Positions 1 to 11,441 of a stretch of 64,000 nt of DNA are shown piece after piece (the stretch's first letter is position 1; each line of letters opens with the position of its first letter). A program made the position numbers and the translations under genes. Source of the stretch: Neckera pumila (lineage: Eukaryota; Streptophyta; Bryopsida; Hypnales; Neckeraceae). Under the pieces are notes generated by a model. That model did not search any database. It was not told the origin of the DNA and saw only the letters and a list, made by a program, of their open reading frames with translations. The stretch spans positions 25,852,545 through 25,916,544 of the forward strand of contig OZ018411.1 of assembly GCA_963969595.1 (NCBI GenBank), given 5' to 3'.

Positions 1-3000
1 ACGGCATAATAGTTGTGATGATTTTTAAGATTCTCACTTTACTTATTTATTCAAGTTATTTTTGAAGGACCATTTTAAAACTAAATCATTTAATTTTTCA
101 AGTAAAACACAGTAGTTCCATTTAAACTATAGAGTATTTCTACAATAAATTCTTGAAAATCACTTCCTTACAAATGTTAGAGAACTAATAGAAGAAGCTA
201 TAAACTATTAGATGGGTGAAAAAAACAAGATCTTTTGTACTCAAGACATGTTTATGTTCATCTATTCTTTAAAATTTAAACACCTAGTCTCTGAGCAGTT
301 ACTCCACAAATCACCTTATATTGCATTCTTAAATTCATTGTTTGAAATTTAGCCATAAAAACAATCCTTCTTGAATTTGAGCCCTACTAGTGAAATAAAG
401 TTTATGAAGTCTAAATTTTGTTTTAATTTGAAAATTGAAAAAAAACTTACAATTATATTTTATTATATTGTAAATTCTAGGTAAATAACCATAATCTAGT
501 AGTCTAATTATCTTCAAATTTTAGAAAGACATAGAAGTTTTATTTGTACCATGATATTCTACACTATTGTATATCCATGTGGATAAAATTTCAGATTTTT
601 AAAGTAAATTTTGTAATTGACACAAGATTTTTTCATATTTTTTCTCCAAAAATTCACTGCAATTTTGAATTTTCACAAAAATCTACAAATGGAGTAACCA
701 CTATATCCAAAATGACTTAGGAATGCTTTTTGACTTTTTAATCATTTTTAGGTAGACCTTTGCGTTTTTAATTTTCCAAGCTTGAAATTGGAATTTTGCA
801 TATAGATGCCTAGAAGGATTGTCTTGAATGCAAAACAAACTTATAGAATATAGATTAGTCGTTACAAAGTTATGTTCAAACACTCTTTTTATTCTCAACA
901 GGGACAAGAGAAAACTTTCAGTATTTGTGTTTGTTTTCTTTACATTTTTTTTCTAGGATTTTCAATAAAACTCTAAAGCAAGTGATTAACCTTGAGACAA
1001 CAAGATCTATTACTAAGGTACTTTGCTAAGAATAATTCACGGATTTCTAGATCAATAGAGACATTATTCATTTCTACAATAATCTTGAAAATTATCCATC
1101 AACTACTTTCTGACCTCAACAACCTTCCAAGGTTAATTTATAAGAGTTGTGAGATACATACATTTTTGTAGAAAAAATTTCAAAGATAAACTAAGCACAT
1201 ACAAAGAGATGTAAAAAAAAATTTCCTCACTATTTTTGGATAAATATCTTACAAATAGTGAGCTTTTACAATTTAATTTTTTTAACACAATATACTTCAA
1301 TGAGTAAGCTATATGTTGGTAAGACTAAACTTCAAGTATCAATAAAAAATAAAACATTGTTTTAGCTGCCCAAGTTGAAACCATAAACACATTCAAGTTC
1401 ATAATCTTACAATTATTAAGTCAAACTAGGGACAAATTAGAGTACTAGAAAGCTTACAAGATGACGTACATTCTCCAAAAAATTATTTGAAAAAATGTAT
1501 ATGTTGTGACTTTACAATGGATTGCCCCCTAAATAAAAAATCCCTTCCGATCATTTATTTACCACTCAATATATATGAAGTTAATTTTTAGGAGATGAAA
1601 GGAAAATTTTAAACAAACATGAGGATTTATATAAGCTTTGTAAAAATATACATATTTTTACAATCAAGTAGTTGAGTCAAAAGTTTTTGGGCCCCAAAAT
1701 TTTAGAACAACTTCACCAGTATGCTAATAGGAAGGGCAAGCAATCAAGCAAATTGTGAATTTTTTTCCATTAACTTTGAATGCGTATATCTTGCAATCTA
1801 TGGAGTTGAGTGGGCTTAGATTTTTACCACGCATTTTTATAATACTATAGATAAATAAAAAATCATTTAAATTGAAAAAAAATAAAAATTTCCAAATTTT
1901 CACACAATGTACTAAAAATAGTAGTTATATAACAACTTTAGAACCATTAATTCAATTTTTAGAATAATTTATGAATTTTTAGGTTGTTGATTAATATTTT
2001 TTGAACTTGATTATGAAAAGGTTAGACTGTGTTTATAATTTATGATGATTCCAAGAATGAGTTCTGGAAAAAAAAGTTGAAATCTTGCTAAAGTAGTTGC
2101 ATTTTTTGGGACATCTATTTAGTGCAAGAAATTTTTGAGTATGTTCACATCTCCAATATCTTTGAAAATTGGCATGCAAGTAACTAACATAACTACCTAC
2201 GTAATGATGAGTATTTTGAAAGTTGGATAATGTCTTTTTCTCCCCAAAGTTGAGTCAAACTATGCTAATTCTATTAGGCAAGGTCCAAAATTTATTTTCT
2301 TCTATGTTTAAACATTCAAATCTCGCAATCTATGTCGTCAAGTAGACTATGGTATTTTCCTTCACACATTCCTACAATAGTCTAGTACAAACTGGTATGG
2401 TTGAAAGTTTGAAAAATTGGAAAAATTCCAATTATACTCAATGTTTTAATTAGTGATAGTTTTGGATACTTTATGTGAAAAATAATCAAAGAACTTTAGG
2501 GATTAAATTTTATAGAAGACATGTGATTTCATCTCTAAAAAGTAAATCACGTAAGAAAATTCAGTCATAAATAGTTACATTGAACAAAAGTATATTGAAT
2601 AAAGAATTTTGACTATGTGCTAATAGGCCGGTCCCTTTTTAGAGGTAATCCTATAGTATGATAAGATTTGTAAGTCTTCATTGGAGGATCCCTTTAAATT
2701 CCTTGAAATGTGAGGTGGTTCCCTAGCAAAAGGAAGTGTAGCAATCACTAAGAAGTATAATCCTAACCCTTTGTCCAAATACCTTCAAAAGGTAATTCCC
2801 ACTTTTCCTACAAACTAGAAGAGGGCTGTTAGGATAGTGGTATAGAGTGTTATGGTATTTTTGTAATGCAACTGCTTTCGAAAGTGACACATTTTGGACA
2901 AGCATGCCAATTCTATTGTGTGTGCATTGTCCTAGGAAATATTGCCAATTGTGTTGAAGGCGCACTCTCTAAGGCCTCAATCATTATCCATGAACAACTA

Positions 3001-4382
3001 TACATTGCCTCTGGCCCCATACTCCCTCCACCAACAAGTCTTTTAACAGTAAACTACTACAAGCCTTCACACAATGGCGCAATTCTGGAGGGAAGGGATT
3101 GAGAGGCTCAAACCCACTAGTCATTAGAGAATATTTGGGGCTTCAAAAGGGCTGTTTGACTCTAGACCAAAGTGTAAATATATTTTATTTTTATTATGTA
3201 GATATTCTAGGCTTTATAAAGTTGTCCTTCATTTGCCCTCCAATTTTAGATTTATCCTTGAATTGCAACTTCACATGCAGTAAAAGGGCCAATTATTTTT
3301 GCCATTTGTATGAAGAGCATTCACAATTTCTCTTTCTTCATTCAAAGTCATTCTACAATATTAACACCAAAGTGCTCAACCATTCCTTAGGCAGATGATG
3401 AGTGTTGTGAAATTGCACTTCATCTAATTACTTTTCATTGAAGAAGCTTTAAGAAATATCATGGAATATATCAATGAAAAAAAAAAGAAATGTTATACAT
3501 GCTTGATGTATCAATGATATGAATATGCTGAAATAGCTTCATTTATTTTAACATAAAATTTCAAAACTAATCTTGTTATCTATGGGTTGAACACTTAGGG
3601 ATTAAAGGGGGAAGTATGCACTTTAAAATAGTATAAATTTTTTGCCTTCCAACCATTTTCACCATGTGGCAATCAACTATTAGATATAGACGCCAATATA
3701 TACTATTTGTAACTACATTTTTTATTTGTGTTTCATAGGTTTCGCTATTTGTGTTTCATAGTTTACTGAGAAGAAATTTTTGACAAATCCCCAAGTCTCA
3801 CTTGGATGAATCTAGCAAATTAATGCAAAAAAAATCCCCTCCAAATTTCCTATAATCTTGTAGCTAAGACCTTGTTGAGTTTGTTTTTTTGCAGTAAGCT
3901 TAATCACTGAAAACAAATACGCTGCTTTCAATTGTCATGTAGTAAGCTTAAGGTATGTACACACCTAAAGCTTGATAATAACGGTCATAAAATTGTAATA
4001 CCTCTGACAAAGTTGGAGACGGGTGCATGCATGTTTCAAGGAAACATTTTTTTAAATTTGGTTTGGGATTGGTTGGACATAATCATGTTCATCTAAAGTA
4101 ATGAGTCATTCACACCTAGTATATAACATTCAGCAATCATCACAAAGGTTACATGTTCTTCCCCAAAGTCCTCATCTATAAAATTTATCCACATCATGGA
4201 GAATAAAATAATCTTCAATACCAATGTAATTTCACCATCTATCATTAAAGTATATTTAATGGCAAAGTGAAGAAAATGCTTCATTGACAATTGTGAGAAT
4301 GAAGGGGTGTGGACATCATTTTTATAGGGAAATCCATTTTTCATCATGAATCCTCAAAGGGTATGAAATAATGTGAAGATGA
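1..4382. other. AT-rich intergenic DNA, no gene recognised
   Basis: Long AT-rich stretch with only short reading frames that resemble nothing I recognise. It contains worn fragments of repeats found elsewhere in the window. For example, text near 2490-2600 resembles 24590-24720, and 1780-1830 contains the 'cttgcaatctatgg' phrase common inside the TTAA elements. No intact element ends were found. Confidence 0.6.
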
Positions 4383-4800
4383 GAGCCTGACCGCTCATTG
4401 GAAAACGCAGGAATTAAAGTAGAGGTTTAGACCTCATTTAGGCATAGTAGAATAATTTTTTTCAAAAAACTTTGAACAAATAAAAGATGGGAAATCAAGT
4501 TACAATTCATCTCCAAAAATCTGATTGATATTTCAAGTCTCTAATCAAAATTTATAAACAAATTTCAGAAAGGGGTTGGAAGGGACATTTTCAAACATCC
4601 TCTATGAACTTTGTCCATAACTTTTGATTGGAGGCTCAAAGTATTGGACGGGTTTTTGTAGATGAATTCTAACTTGACTTCCCAATTTTTCTTAGTTCAA
4701 AGTTTTGTGAAAAAAATTATTCTACTATGTCTAAATGAGGTCTGGATTTTTACTTCAAATGCAATTCCTACTTTTGACTTATCTATGAGCGGTTGAGCTC
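4383..4800. mobile_element. Foldback (long-hairpin) element, about 418 bp
   Basis: The two halves are imperfect reverse complements over roughly 130-150 bp each. The ends read gagcctgaccgctcat on the left and, reverse-complemented, gagctcaaccgctcat on the right. Inside, agacctcatttaggcatag on the left pairs with ctatgtctaaatgaggtct on the right. There is no reading frame. The transposon superfamily cannot be assigned because no clear target duplication is visible. Confidence 0.7.
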
Positions 4801-5043
4801 CTACTAATGCCAATTTACATATCCCACATTGTTTGTTCTACTTCCTACTACCCCATATGCATATAAAGAGCTTGTCTCCTCATCATGAAAAACAAATACC
4901 GAATGCCTTTTGGTTTAAGTGAGGTAGTTCATGAATTTCATTTTGGTAATGTTATGTATTTGCCCATATCTCTTTGCATTATAAAAGATCGTTGTTAGTG
5001 CTCAAGAATTTACAAAATTGAAATATTCTAACTTATGCAAATA

Positions 5044-5371
5044 CATTAGAAGAAATATCAACCCTTTGGAGGGTTGCTCCGAAGTGACAAACTAAGCTAT
5101 TAAAAATCTTGGTCTGTCACTCCAGTTGATTGTTGTGGTGAGCAGTCAGATTTTGCAGGGTTTTTTTTTTAATTTTTTTTAAAGATTAATTTGTTTTTAA
5201 ATTTTTGTTTATTAATTTTTTATTTGCGAATTTTGGTCCTGCACCGTCATAGTAGAAATTGCTACATGGAAATAGGGAAAATACGAATTTTTGAGCAAAG
5301 AAAAAGTAAAATTCAGGATACCTTAGAGGGCTATGGAGAAGCCTTCCAAAGGCCTGAAATTTTCTCTAATG
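5044..5371. mobile_element. CATTAG-family MITE (subfamily 1), about 328 bp
   Basis: The left end reads cattagaagaaatatcaacc and the right end, reverse-complemented, reads cattagagaaaatttcaggc. Both then continue into a related 'cctttggagggttgctcc' or 'cctttggaaggcttctcc' block. Elements at 19038-19323 and 30553-30864 carry the same termini. There is no coding capacity, so it is non-autonomous. The transposase source is unknown. Confidence 0.75.
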
Positions 5372-5554
5372 CAACCTGCAATGTCAGAGAGTTATGAAGA
5401 AGTCTCTTAAACACCACTCTAATAATTCATGCCAGCTCTGCAACCACGTAAGGTTGACAGTTATGAAAGAACAATGGTCTGAATGCCTACCAAAATAATC
5501 ATGTACCATCACTGAAAATAACGCTTACTAAATCCAAGTGTGCACATACCTTTA

Positions 5555-5921
5555 GAGCATCACCACCCGGCTTGCAAAATGCAAGCCAGGTTGCAAGCCT
5601 GGCAGTCCATTTTGCAAGCCGGGGAAGAAGGGTCGCCCCACCCGTGGCCTTTTAAGAGGCCATCGCCATTTTAATGAGCTACGTCCACATTCACAGATCA
5701 TGTCCTTGTTTTTTGGGAAAGTGGAAAAGTGTTTGTCTCATGCGGTTTACAAGCCGGTTTGCAAGCCACCCTTTGGCTTGCAAAAGAGCCCGGTTTTGCA
5801 AGCCACCGGCGACTTTTGGCTTGGCCTCTTAACAAGTTCATCCATTATGCAAGACGGGTGGGGCAATTTTGCAAGCCTCTCTTAACAAGTCATCCAATAT
5901 GCAAGATGGGTGGGGATGCTC
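5555..5921. mobile_element. Harbinger-type MITE, 367 bp, TTA target duplication
   Basis: The termini are gagcatcaccacccggcttg and, from the right end, gagcatccccacccatcttg, flanked by TTA at 5552-5554 and 5922-5924. A 3-bp TTA/TAA duplication and GAGCATC-like ends fit the PIF/Harbinger superfamily. The body is full of the phrase gcaagcc and its complement, so it can fold extensively. The reading frames inside are translations of this repeat, not genes. A close relative lies at 8306-8979. Confidence 0.8.
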
Positions 5922-6004
5922 TTAGTGAGTGATCCTGGTTGGTACCAATTCCCGTAAACCACTCACGGGACTTCTCCCGTTCATTCTGCGGGGAAGTTTC
6001 TGCG

Positions 6005-6229
6005 CCATAATGCCCGATTATGCGGGTAAATCCGCATAATCGGGGATTATGGATTTTTCATCCGGCTCCAATTTATCATCCAGGTTTTCATTGAATTTTG
6101 CTTGTGCTTTACGTCGGGCAATACCCTTATCGTCGGGCATTGCGCCAAATAATCGGCCCTCCTTGTCGGGCTCCGCCCTCCTTGTCGGCCGATTATTTGG
6201 CGCAATGCCCTCCTCTGCGGGGATTGCCC
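6005..6229. repeat. Pair of perfect or near-perfect palindromes
   Basis: The first hairpin (6005-6052) pairs cccgattatgcgg with ccgcataatcggg around a 6-nt loop, with ccataat and attatgg extending the stem. The second (6116-6229) has perfect 24-nt inner arms at 6135-6158 and 6187-6210, and a further GGGCAAT/ATTGCCC outer pair. The block is much richer in GC than its flanks. It is probably a foldback element or its remains. Both strands show reading frames only because the sequence is self-complementary. Confidence 0.75.
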
Positions 6230-6790
6230 TATACAAATTCACCCAAAGTCTTGCTCCCTGAGCAGACCCAGGAAATCCCAACTCAAATCAATGCGTTTAA
6301 TGAGGCCATTGATGGTCCATCCATACTAAAAAACAATCAAGCTTACAAAGGTCAGCGCTGAGGAAGAACGCCGGAACCAGGATTGCCGTGCTTACAGGCG
6401 CATGTAACGGACACCTCAGTCGGACTGCCACATAGCCCCCTGCAGTTGGCCTCCCCTAATTGCTGAATGCTGACTCTCTTCCAAGTTCCAACGTCCGGGG
6501 CCGGCGGGGCCAGCGCCAGCGAGAAATCCAGAGGCGGCGCTACATTAAAGAGTGTGTTGGTGTCATCGATCGCATCAAGTGCGGAGAAAGGTCAGCGGGT
6601 TCATCATTAATGCAGGCGCTCCGCATCTCCCGCCGCTCAAGGCTTCGGTGAAAGGGCGTTAGTCTGAGTCACCCACCGCGATTGCCACGGTGCTCTGGCT
6701 CTTCCGCTCATCAACTCTCTTGCAATGGAGTCTCTCCACTCGATTCTTTGCACTAACAACATTTGCATCCTTTTCAGCTACTTGATAATA
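6230..6790. other. GC-rich spacer, no gene recognised
   Basis: This stretch has a markedly higher GC content than the surrounding DNA, for example ccggggccggcggggccagc near 6496. The short reading frames it contains have no recognisable domain. It could be a promoter or 5' end of a lost gene, or foreign repeat DNA. Nothing further can be supported. Confidence 0.4.
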
Positions 6791-7189
6791 GGGGTAGTCA
6801 CAGTGTCTTCACTCCACAAAAATTGTCGTGCGAATGGGGATGTGTCGGCTCCTGATTAGCTTCGCGTCGCCTCTCCAAGCCTCTTCTGTGAAAGCTTCGC
6901 GACGCACATTAGTCTCCCGCGGAGGTGAATAATGGGCGTCACAAGGCTTTAGCACGCGAAGCTTATTGCTGCTTTCACCTCGGGGACTGCTCATTTCACA
7001 CCGGAGGCTGTCAATCTCACCCTGAAGACTGCCGATATAGTCGCACGAGTAAAAGCATTCGCCGGTTTTTGGTCGATACACCAAACAGGGGTGTCACAGT
7101 GTCTTCATGAATTCAGGCTCTATATTGGCTCCTCATTTTGCTCATTCTTCTGCGAATTTTGCTGGAGTGAAGACACTGTGACTACCCCT
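6791..7189. mobile_element. MITE with GGGGTAGTCACAGTG inverted ends, about 399 bp
   Basis: The left end ggggtagtcacagtgtcttc is repeated exactly in inverted orientation at the right end. The match continues through actcca and weakly into caaaatt. TA flanks both sides (6789-6790 and 7190-7191), although AAT duplication is also possible, so the superfamily is uncertain. An internal copy of tcacagtgtcttca lies near 7095. There is no credible coding frame. A 99-bp element at 11442-11540 has similar ends. Confidence 0.75.
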
Positions 7190-7264
7190 AATGTGAAACT
7201 TATTTTTTTGTTTACAGATCACCACTTTCTTGGTTTATGTATCATGCAATGTATGATTTCTCTC

Positions 7265-7620
7265 CAATCAATACCTTAAATGAGTTTGTTTGTTTGTTTG
7301 TTTGTTTGTTTGTTTGTAGCATGGACAACTTCCTGACCGTGCATCCCCCGGCCGCGTGCTTGGTACCGTCGGAAAGCTCTCGCCGAGGAGGGGTGCACCG
7401 GCTTGGTTTCATGGCGTTTGGAGCGGTGGTGCAATAGTTATTGAATTTCAAAGTATTTATTGATTAAAAAATTAGAAAATTACTTTTACTTTGATTTTGG
7501 TGGCGTTCTTGGTACTGGGAGTGGAACCGGGAGTAGAACTGGGAGTAGAATCGGAAGTAGAACCAGGAGTGGAACCGGGAGTAGATGAAAATTGGGCCAA
7601 CGGCACAGGGCCACACTAGT
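7265..7620 (-). repeat. ACTAGTGTG...(CAAA)n repeat, copy A
   Basis: Read on the minus strand, it starts actagtgtggccctgtgccg. It then contains six units of a 12-bp minisatellite, an AT-rich block, a GC-rich core with gagctttccgacggtaccaa, and a (CAAA)n run ending in tttaaggtattgattg. By eye it is nearly identical to the plus-strand copy at 15182-15533 over its full length, and related to the diverged tandem copies near 50 kb. The (GTTT)n run at 7283-7317 is its tail. It has no convincing coding capacity. SINE-like, Penelope terminal-repeat and retrozyme-like origins are all possible. Confidence 0.8.
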
Positions 7621-8305
7621 CGGTTCTAAGAGAACAAAGTGTGACTAGGATTTGCAGTGGTGCATTTTACATTTTTTCCTTCTAAAATGAATTCCTAGCA
7701 ATTCGTTGACTTCGGATAGAAGGGCAGGAGGCCATGCATAGATAAAAGCTAGCGATGCACATCTACAATGAAATATGAGAATATTTGGGTAGCTGACTTC
7801 TAGTCAAAAACCAAACCAGTGCTAAGTAATACTTGAACCTCTGAAACCACAGCTATTTGTTTCTGTTTACTCTAATTTTCTGTTTGTGAAAAGAGCCTGT
7901 TGATATCAAGTGAACTCAACTTCTCCAGTTTTTATATTATTAATTTTTTTTAATCATACTAGCTTAAATCCAAGTTTCAAGTGTACCGCCCCTAGTACCT
8001 CACCATGTTGCTCACGAACTGCATAGCAAGCTGGTAGCAACTGAAATTCGCGTGAAATCTGCATAAAGAGACAACGCTACCCGGGTACGGCGGTACCTAT
8101 GGCTGGTTACCACTTACCAGACGCTCTTTGGTCCACTGAACCGCGATCTTCTCCGCCATTGTCGAAAGCGATGTCAGTCCTCTGCTGTGGACCACTTAAT
8201 GTCACAATTTTGCGGTTACGGAAATTTGCCATAAATAACGTGAACATGATCAGTTGTCGAGTCGGTTGTTTTTTGAACCAACAAGGTTGGTTAACTTTTT
8301 TCTAA
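7621..8305. other. Intergenic spacer, nothing recognised
   Basis: I see no gene, RNA or repeat with recognisable ends between the ACTAGTGTG repeat and the dimeric MITE. Confidence 0.5.
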
Positions 8306-8979
8306 GAGCATCACCACCCGGCTTGCAAAATGCAAGCCAGGTTGCAAGCCTGGCAGTCCATTTTGCAAGCCGGGGAAGAAGGGTCGCCCCACCCGTGGCC
8401 TCTTAAGAGGCCATTGCCATCCAATGAGTTACGTCCACATTCACGGATCATGTCCTTGCTTTTTGGGAAAGTGAAAAAGTGTTTTGTCTCATGCGGTTTG
8501 CAAGCCGGTTTGCAAGCCACCCTTTGGCTTGCAAAAGAGCCCGGTTTTGCAAGCCACTGGCGGCTTTTGGCTTGGCCTCTTAACCAGTTCATCCATTATG
8601 CAAGACGGGTGGGGCAATTTTGCAAGCCTCTCTTAACAAGTCATCCAATATGCAAGACAGGTTGCAAGCCTGGCAGTCCATTTTGCAAGCCGGGGAAGAA
8701 GGGTCGCCCCACCCATGCCCTCTTAAGAGGCCATCGCCATCCAATGAGCTATGTCCACATTCACGGATCATGTCCTTGCTTTTTGGGAAAGTGGAAAAGT
8801 GTTTGTCTCATGCGGTTTGCAAGCCACCCTTTGGCTTGCAAAAGAGCCCGGTTTTGCAAGCCACCGGAGGCTTTTGGCTTGGCCTCTTAACAAGTTCATC
8901 CATTATGCAAGACGGGTGGGGCAATTTTGCAAGCCTCTCTTAACAAGTCATCCAATATGCAAGACGGGTGGGGATCCAA
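8306..8979. mobile_element. Dimeric Harbinger-type MITE
   Basis: The element begins gagcatcaccacccggcttg like the 5555-5921 MITE. About 340 bp in, after catccaatatgcaagac, it re-enters its own body at aggttgcaagcctggcagtc and runs through a second copy. One left and one right terminus therefore enclose two bodies. The right end reads ggggatccaa instead of the expected ggggatgctc. TAA flanks it on both sides (8303-8305 and 8980-8982). The reading frames in it are repeat translations. Confidence 0.75.
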
Positions 8980-9275
8980 TAAGCAAGGTTGATGTCGAAA
9001 CTCATCAATTCTTGCAACTGGATTTGGCTCATGACTAGATCCATCATATCATCACAATTCCCTCAAACTCCAAAATCCTGGAATCACAAAAAAATTGGCA
9101 TAAGTAACTTCAAAATAACTTGCGGGTTTCTTGTTTTGATTTTTGCTTTTGGAGGGAAACGGATGATTGAATTCAAAGTAAACACGAACAAGATGAAGGT
9201 GAGTCTGCACAGTGTGTCGACGAATTAATTCGAACGTTCGAAGCACGATCTAAAGTTGTTTCTTTCATAAATTGT

Positions 9276-9323
9276 GGATTTCGTACATAAGTAGTCGTTT
9301 GTAACTACTTATGTACGAAATCC
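9276..9323. repeat. Perfect 20-bp-arm hairpin
   Basis: The arms are ggatttcgtacataagtagt and its exact reverse complement, separated by about 8 nt. A short palindrome, ttcgaacgttcgaa, lies just upstream near 9230. The hairpin lies about 750 bp upstream of the DUF688 start codon. It may be a tiny MITE or a structured regulatory element. No function is shown by the sequence. Confidence 0.7.
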
Positions 9324-10079
9324 AACCGAAACTACTTTCCTTCAAAATACTAGAAATGGAGGCAACGGTACAGTGTTTCGAATGAAGACTGTGAGTATTC
9401 ATCCTGTGGTCCACTGGTTCCCGTCATACGCGGATTAGCTATCAGTTGCTGTGGAGCTCCTCGTTTGTTAAGGAGCCACAAAAGCATTGCATCCTCGAAT
9501 TCCGGTCCACTAATAATGGATGGAAACATTTTTCGGAGGGAAGAGAGCGGAGGCAAGCCTCATTCGGCGGAAGGTTTGCCGAAGAGGTGTGAGGTCTCAA
9601 AAATTTCGTAATTTCATCAGATTCGGTGAAAAGTTTACCCGTTCAGAAGGCAGCTGGTCAGTCGCCAATGGACGGAGGGCGGAAGTCACGGGTTAACGTC
9701 CAGGTAGTCGCCACTTCGCCAGTAACTTACAGCCGAGCTATTCACTTCCAACTCGTCGGGGAATTCGTCGCCGCTTCCGTCGGCATCGCCTTCTCACCTC
9801 TGAGTCTTGTAAATACCAGGCGTCTTTCTCTCAATCGCGCAGATTACCGCATTCAACTTCGAGAGCTCGGTGTAACTTAGTTCAGCTGTGTGCGTTGTAA
9901 TCGCCAACTTCTTGTGGTCTTCTTGTGGACTCTGTTTCGTGAATTGCCTAACGCACCTCCTTCTTCGATTGATTTCGTCCTCTGCATTGCTTGAGGGAGC
10001 AGCAGGAGTTAGCACTGGCAGGAGAGCAGTGAGCAGAGAGAGGCGCGACATTGTGTTAATAGTTTCGCGGGCAACCACA
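9324..10079 (+). promoter_or_regulatory. Presumed promoter and 5' UTR of the DUF688 gene
   Basis: A less AT-rich stretch directly upstream of the ATG at 10080. The reading frame is open upstream from 9888 but has no in-frame ATG there, so that part is best treated as 5' UTR. No clear TATA box was identified. The transcription start cannot be placed from sequence alone. Confidence 0.4.
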
Positions 10080-10898
10080 ATGCCTGGAATAGATAACGGG
10101 ATTGGCAATGTTGCAGCCGCCGTGCCTTACAGCTGGGAGGCCGCGCCAGGAAAACCTATGGAGGATGTTGTGACGGACTTAACCGAGTCTCCGCCTCGGG
10201 CTCCTCTTCCTCTTCCACCAGGATCCAGAGGCCTGCGAAGACCAGCTACGTTTGTTGAGCCTACATTTGGCGGATTTGCACCAGCAGTCAACGTTGCGAA
10301 ATCGTCCGCGCCGCATTTTGCCGAGAAGATGTTTAAGAAACTCCACACGAAGCTGAAGAAGAAATCGAAGCTTCTTGCCGCGTCGTTCGTTAGTGAAAGC
10401 ACTGCGGAGCACACGAAGAGAGTGAGTGACATTGAAGAGAGTGTGCAGAGCACAACTTACGACTCGGACGAATACTTGCAGACTTGGTCGTCATCCAGTA
10501 CTTTCGATCAGCCCGATACGCCATTGTCAACCGATTCCGGCTCTTTGAATTCAATGAGCTCTCTGAGTTCTACCTCGACAACTTGGGAGTGTATCGGTTA
10601 TCCTTCCACTCTTCATCAAGAAGACTCTCAGCGTAGCATTGACTTGCTCCTCGCTGCATCTTCTTCAGATGGAAATTACGATGGCAGTCTCAGCGGTCCG
10701 CGAGAGTCTGCCTGGCATGAAGAATCCGAGGGGGAGGAGGACGAATTGACCGAGCAAGAGTGGCAAATCGTTCGATACGCATCTCTACAGAGAGACGGCT
10801 CGAATTTGATCTCCACGCTCGTAAGGCAATCCTCGCTGACTCCCTTAGGCGACCATAGCTACCAGTTTTCACCAATTCGAGGGCGGAAAATGGAGTAG
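10080..10898 (+). CDS. DUF688-type plant-specific protein, 272 aa
   Basis: This is an uninterrupted frame starting at ATG 10080 (context cacaATGcc). Residues about 15-27 carry the signature VPYSWEAAPGKPM, which marks a plant protein family annotated as DUF688 or hydroxyproline-rich-like. It is followed by a proline-rich stretch (PPRAPLPLPPGSRG). A basic segment around residues 83-97 (KMFKKLHTKLKKKSK) could be a nuclear or nucleic-acid-binding patch. The middle is very rich in Ser and Thr. An acidic segment (EESEGEEDELTEQEW) precedes a C-terminal tail. There is no signal peptide or membrane segment. The biochemical role of the family is not established. No intron is needed to explain the frame. 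It is bracketed by inverted repeat copies at 7.3-7.6 and 15.2-15.5 kb. Confidence 0.8.
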   Translation: MPGIDNGIGNVAAAVPYSWEAAPGKPMEDVVTDLTESPPRAPLPLPPGSRGLRRPATFVEPTFGGFAPAVNVAKSSAPHFAEKMFKKLHTKLKKKSKLLAASFVSESTAEHTKRVSDIEESVQSTTYDSDEYLQTWSSSSTFDQPDTPLSTDSGSLNSMSSLSSTSTTWECIGYPSTLHQEDSQRSIDLLLAASSSDGNYDGSLSGPRESAWHEESEGEEDELTEQEWQIVRYASLQRDGSNLISTLVRQSSLTPLGDHSYQFSPIRGRKME

Positions 10899-11007
10899 CT
10901 AGGAGTAGACGATTACACTAGATCTGTACGATACCAGAATTATTTTAGAATAGCACAAAGACATAGATTACTCAGACAGAGTCAATTGTGCTGAGCTCTC
11001 CTCGTAT

Positions 11008-11070
11008 TGCGAGAACCGCACGCATAATTACGAGAACCGCACGCATAATTACGAGAACCGCACACAATGG
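11008..11070 (+). repeat. Tandem 21-bp repeat, three units
   Basis: The unit gagaaccgcacgcataatta occurs twice in full and once partly (gagaaccgcacacaatgg). The flanking phrase tgctgagctctcct appears on both sides, suggesting local slippage or duplication. It lies in the presumed 3' region of the DUF688 gene. Confidence 0.7.
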
Positions 11071-11187
11071 TGCTGAGCTCTCCTTGTATCGCCTATCATT
11101 TGCAATTGAATCTCGTTGCTGCAAGTACATACGCTTTATGTTTCGGGATCATTATCGTCGGCATGGCATTCCTGCATACACACTTGC

Positions 11188-11318
11188 CGTTAAGAGCAGG
11201 CCCCGCCGATTCGGCCGATTTGAAGGTAATGTTAAATTGCAGAATCGGAAACAGCTGCTAGTTCTGCAATTTAACATTACCTTCAAAACGTCCAAATCGG
11301 CGGGGCCTGCTCTTAACG
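11188..11318. repeat. 131-bp near-perfect inverted repeat (hairpin)
   Basis: The left arm begins cgttaagagcaggccccgcc and the right arm ends ggcggggcctgctcttaacg. The inner arms ttgaaggtaatgttaaattg and caatttaacattaccttcaa are exact complements. One 6-7 nt unpaired block and a short terminal loop interrupt the stem. TTAA lies at both ends just outside gagcagg. This fits a very small MITE of Harbinger (TTA/TAA) or TTAA type. A precursor of a small RNA is an alternative. Confidence 0.75.
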
Positions 11319-11441
11319 TCAACTTGAAGGGCCGTGGCACAACAAGGTATAATTTCTTACATTTGACGCAACGTAAGGCTCTCGCACAGAAATTGAACTA
11401 GACGGAGTCAGTTTGCTAAAGCGAAGATTTCTACCTAATAT

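Noticed and set aside
5700..5932. Overlapping frames in the 5.7-5.9 and 8.3-8.97 kb region
   Set aside because: They recur because the same MITE body is repeated; no domain, and the DNA is self-complementary.
6018..6361. Frames on both strands across 6.0-6.4 kb
   Set aside because: Produced by the palindromes at 6005-6229; each strand mirrors the other.
10127..10453. Minus-strand frames under the DUF688 gene
   Set aside because: Antisense shadows of a well-supported plus-strand frame.
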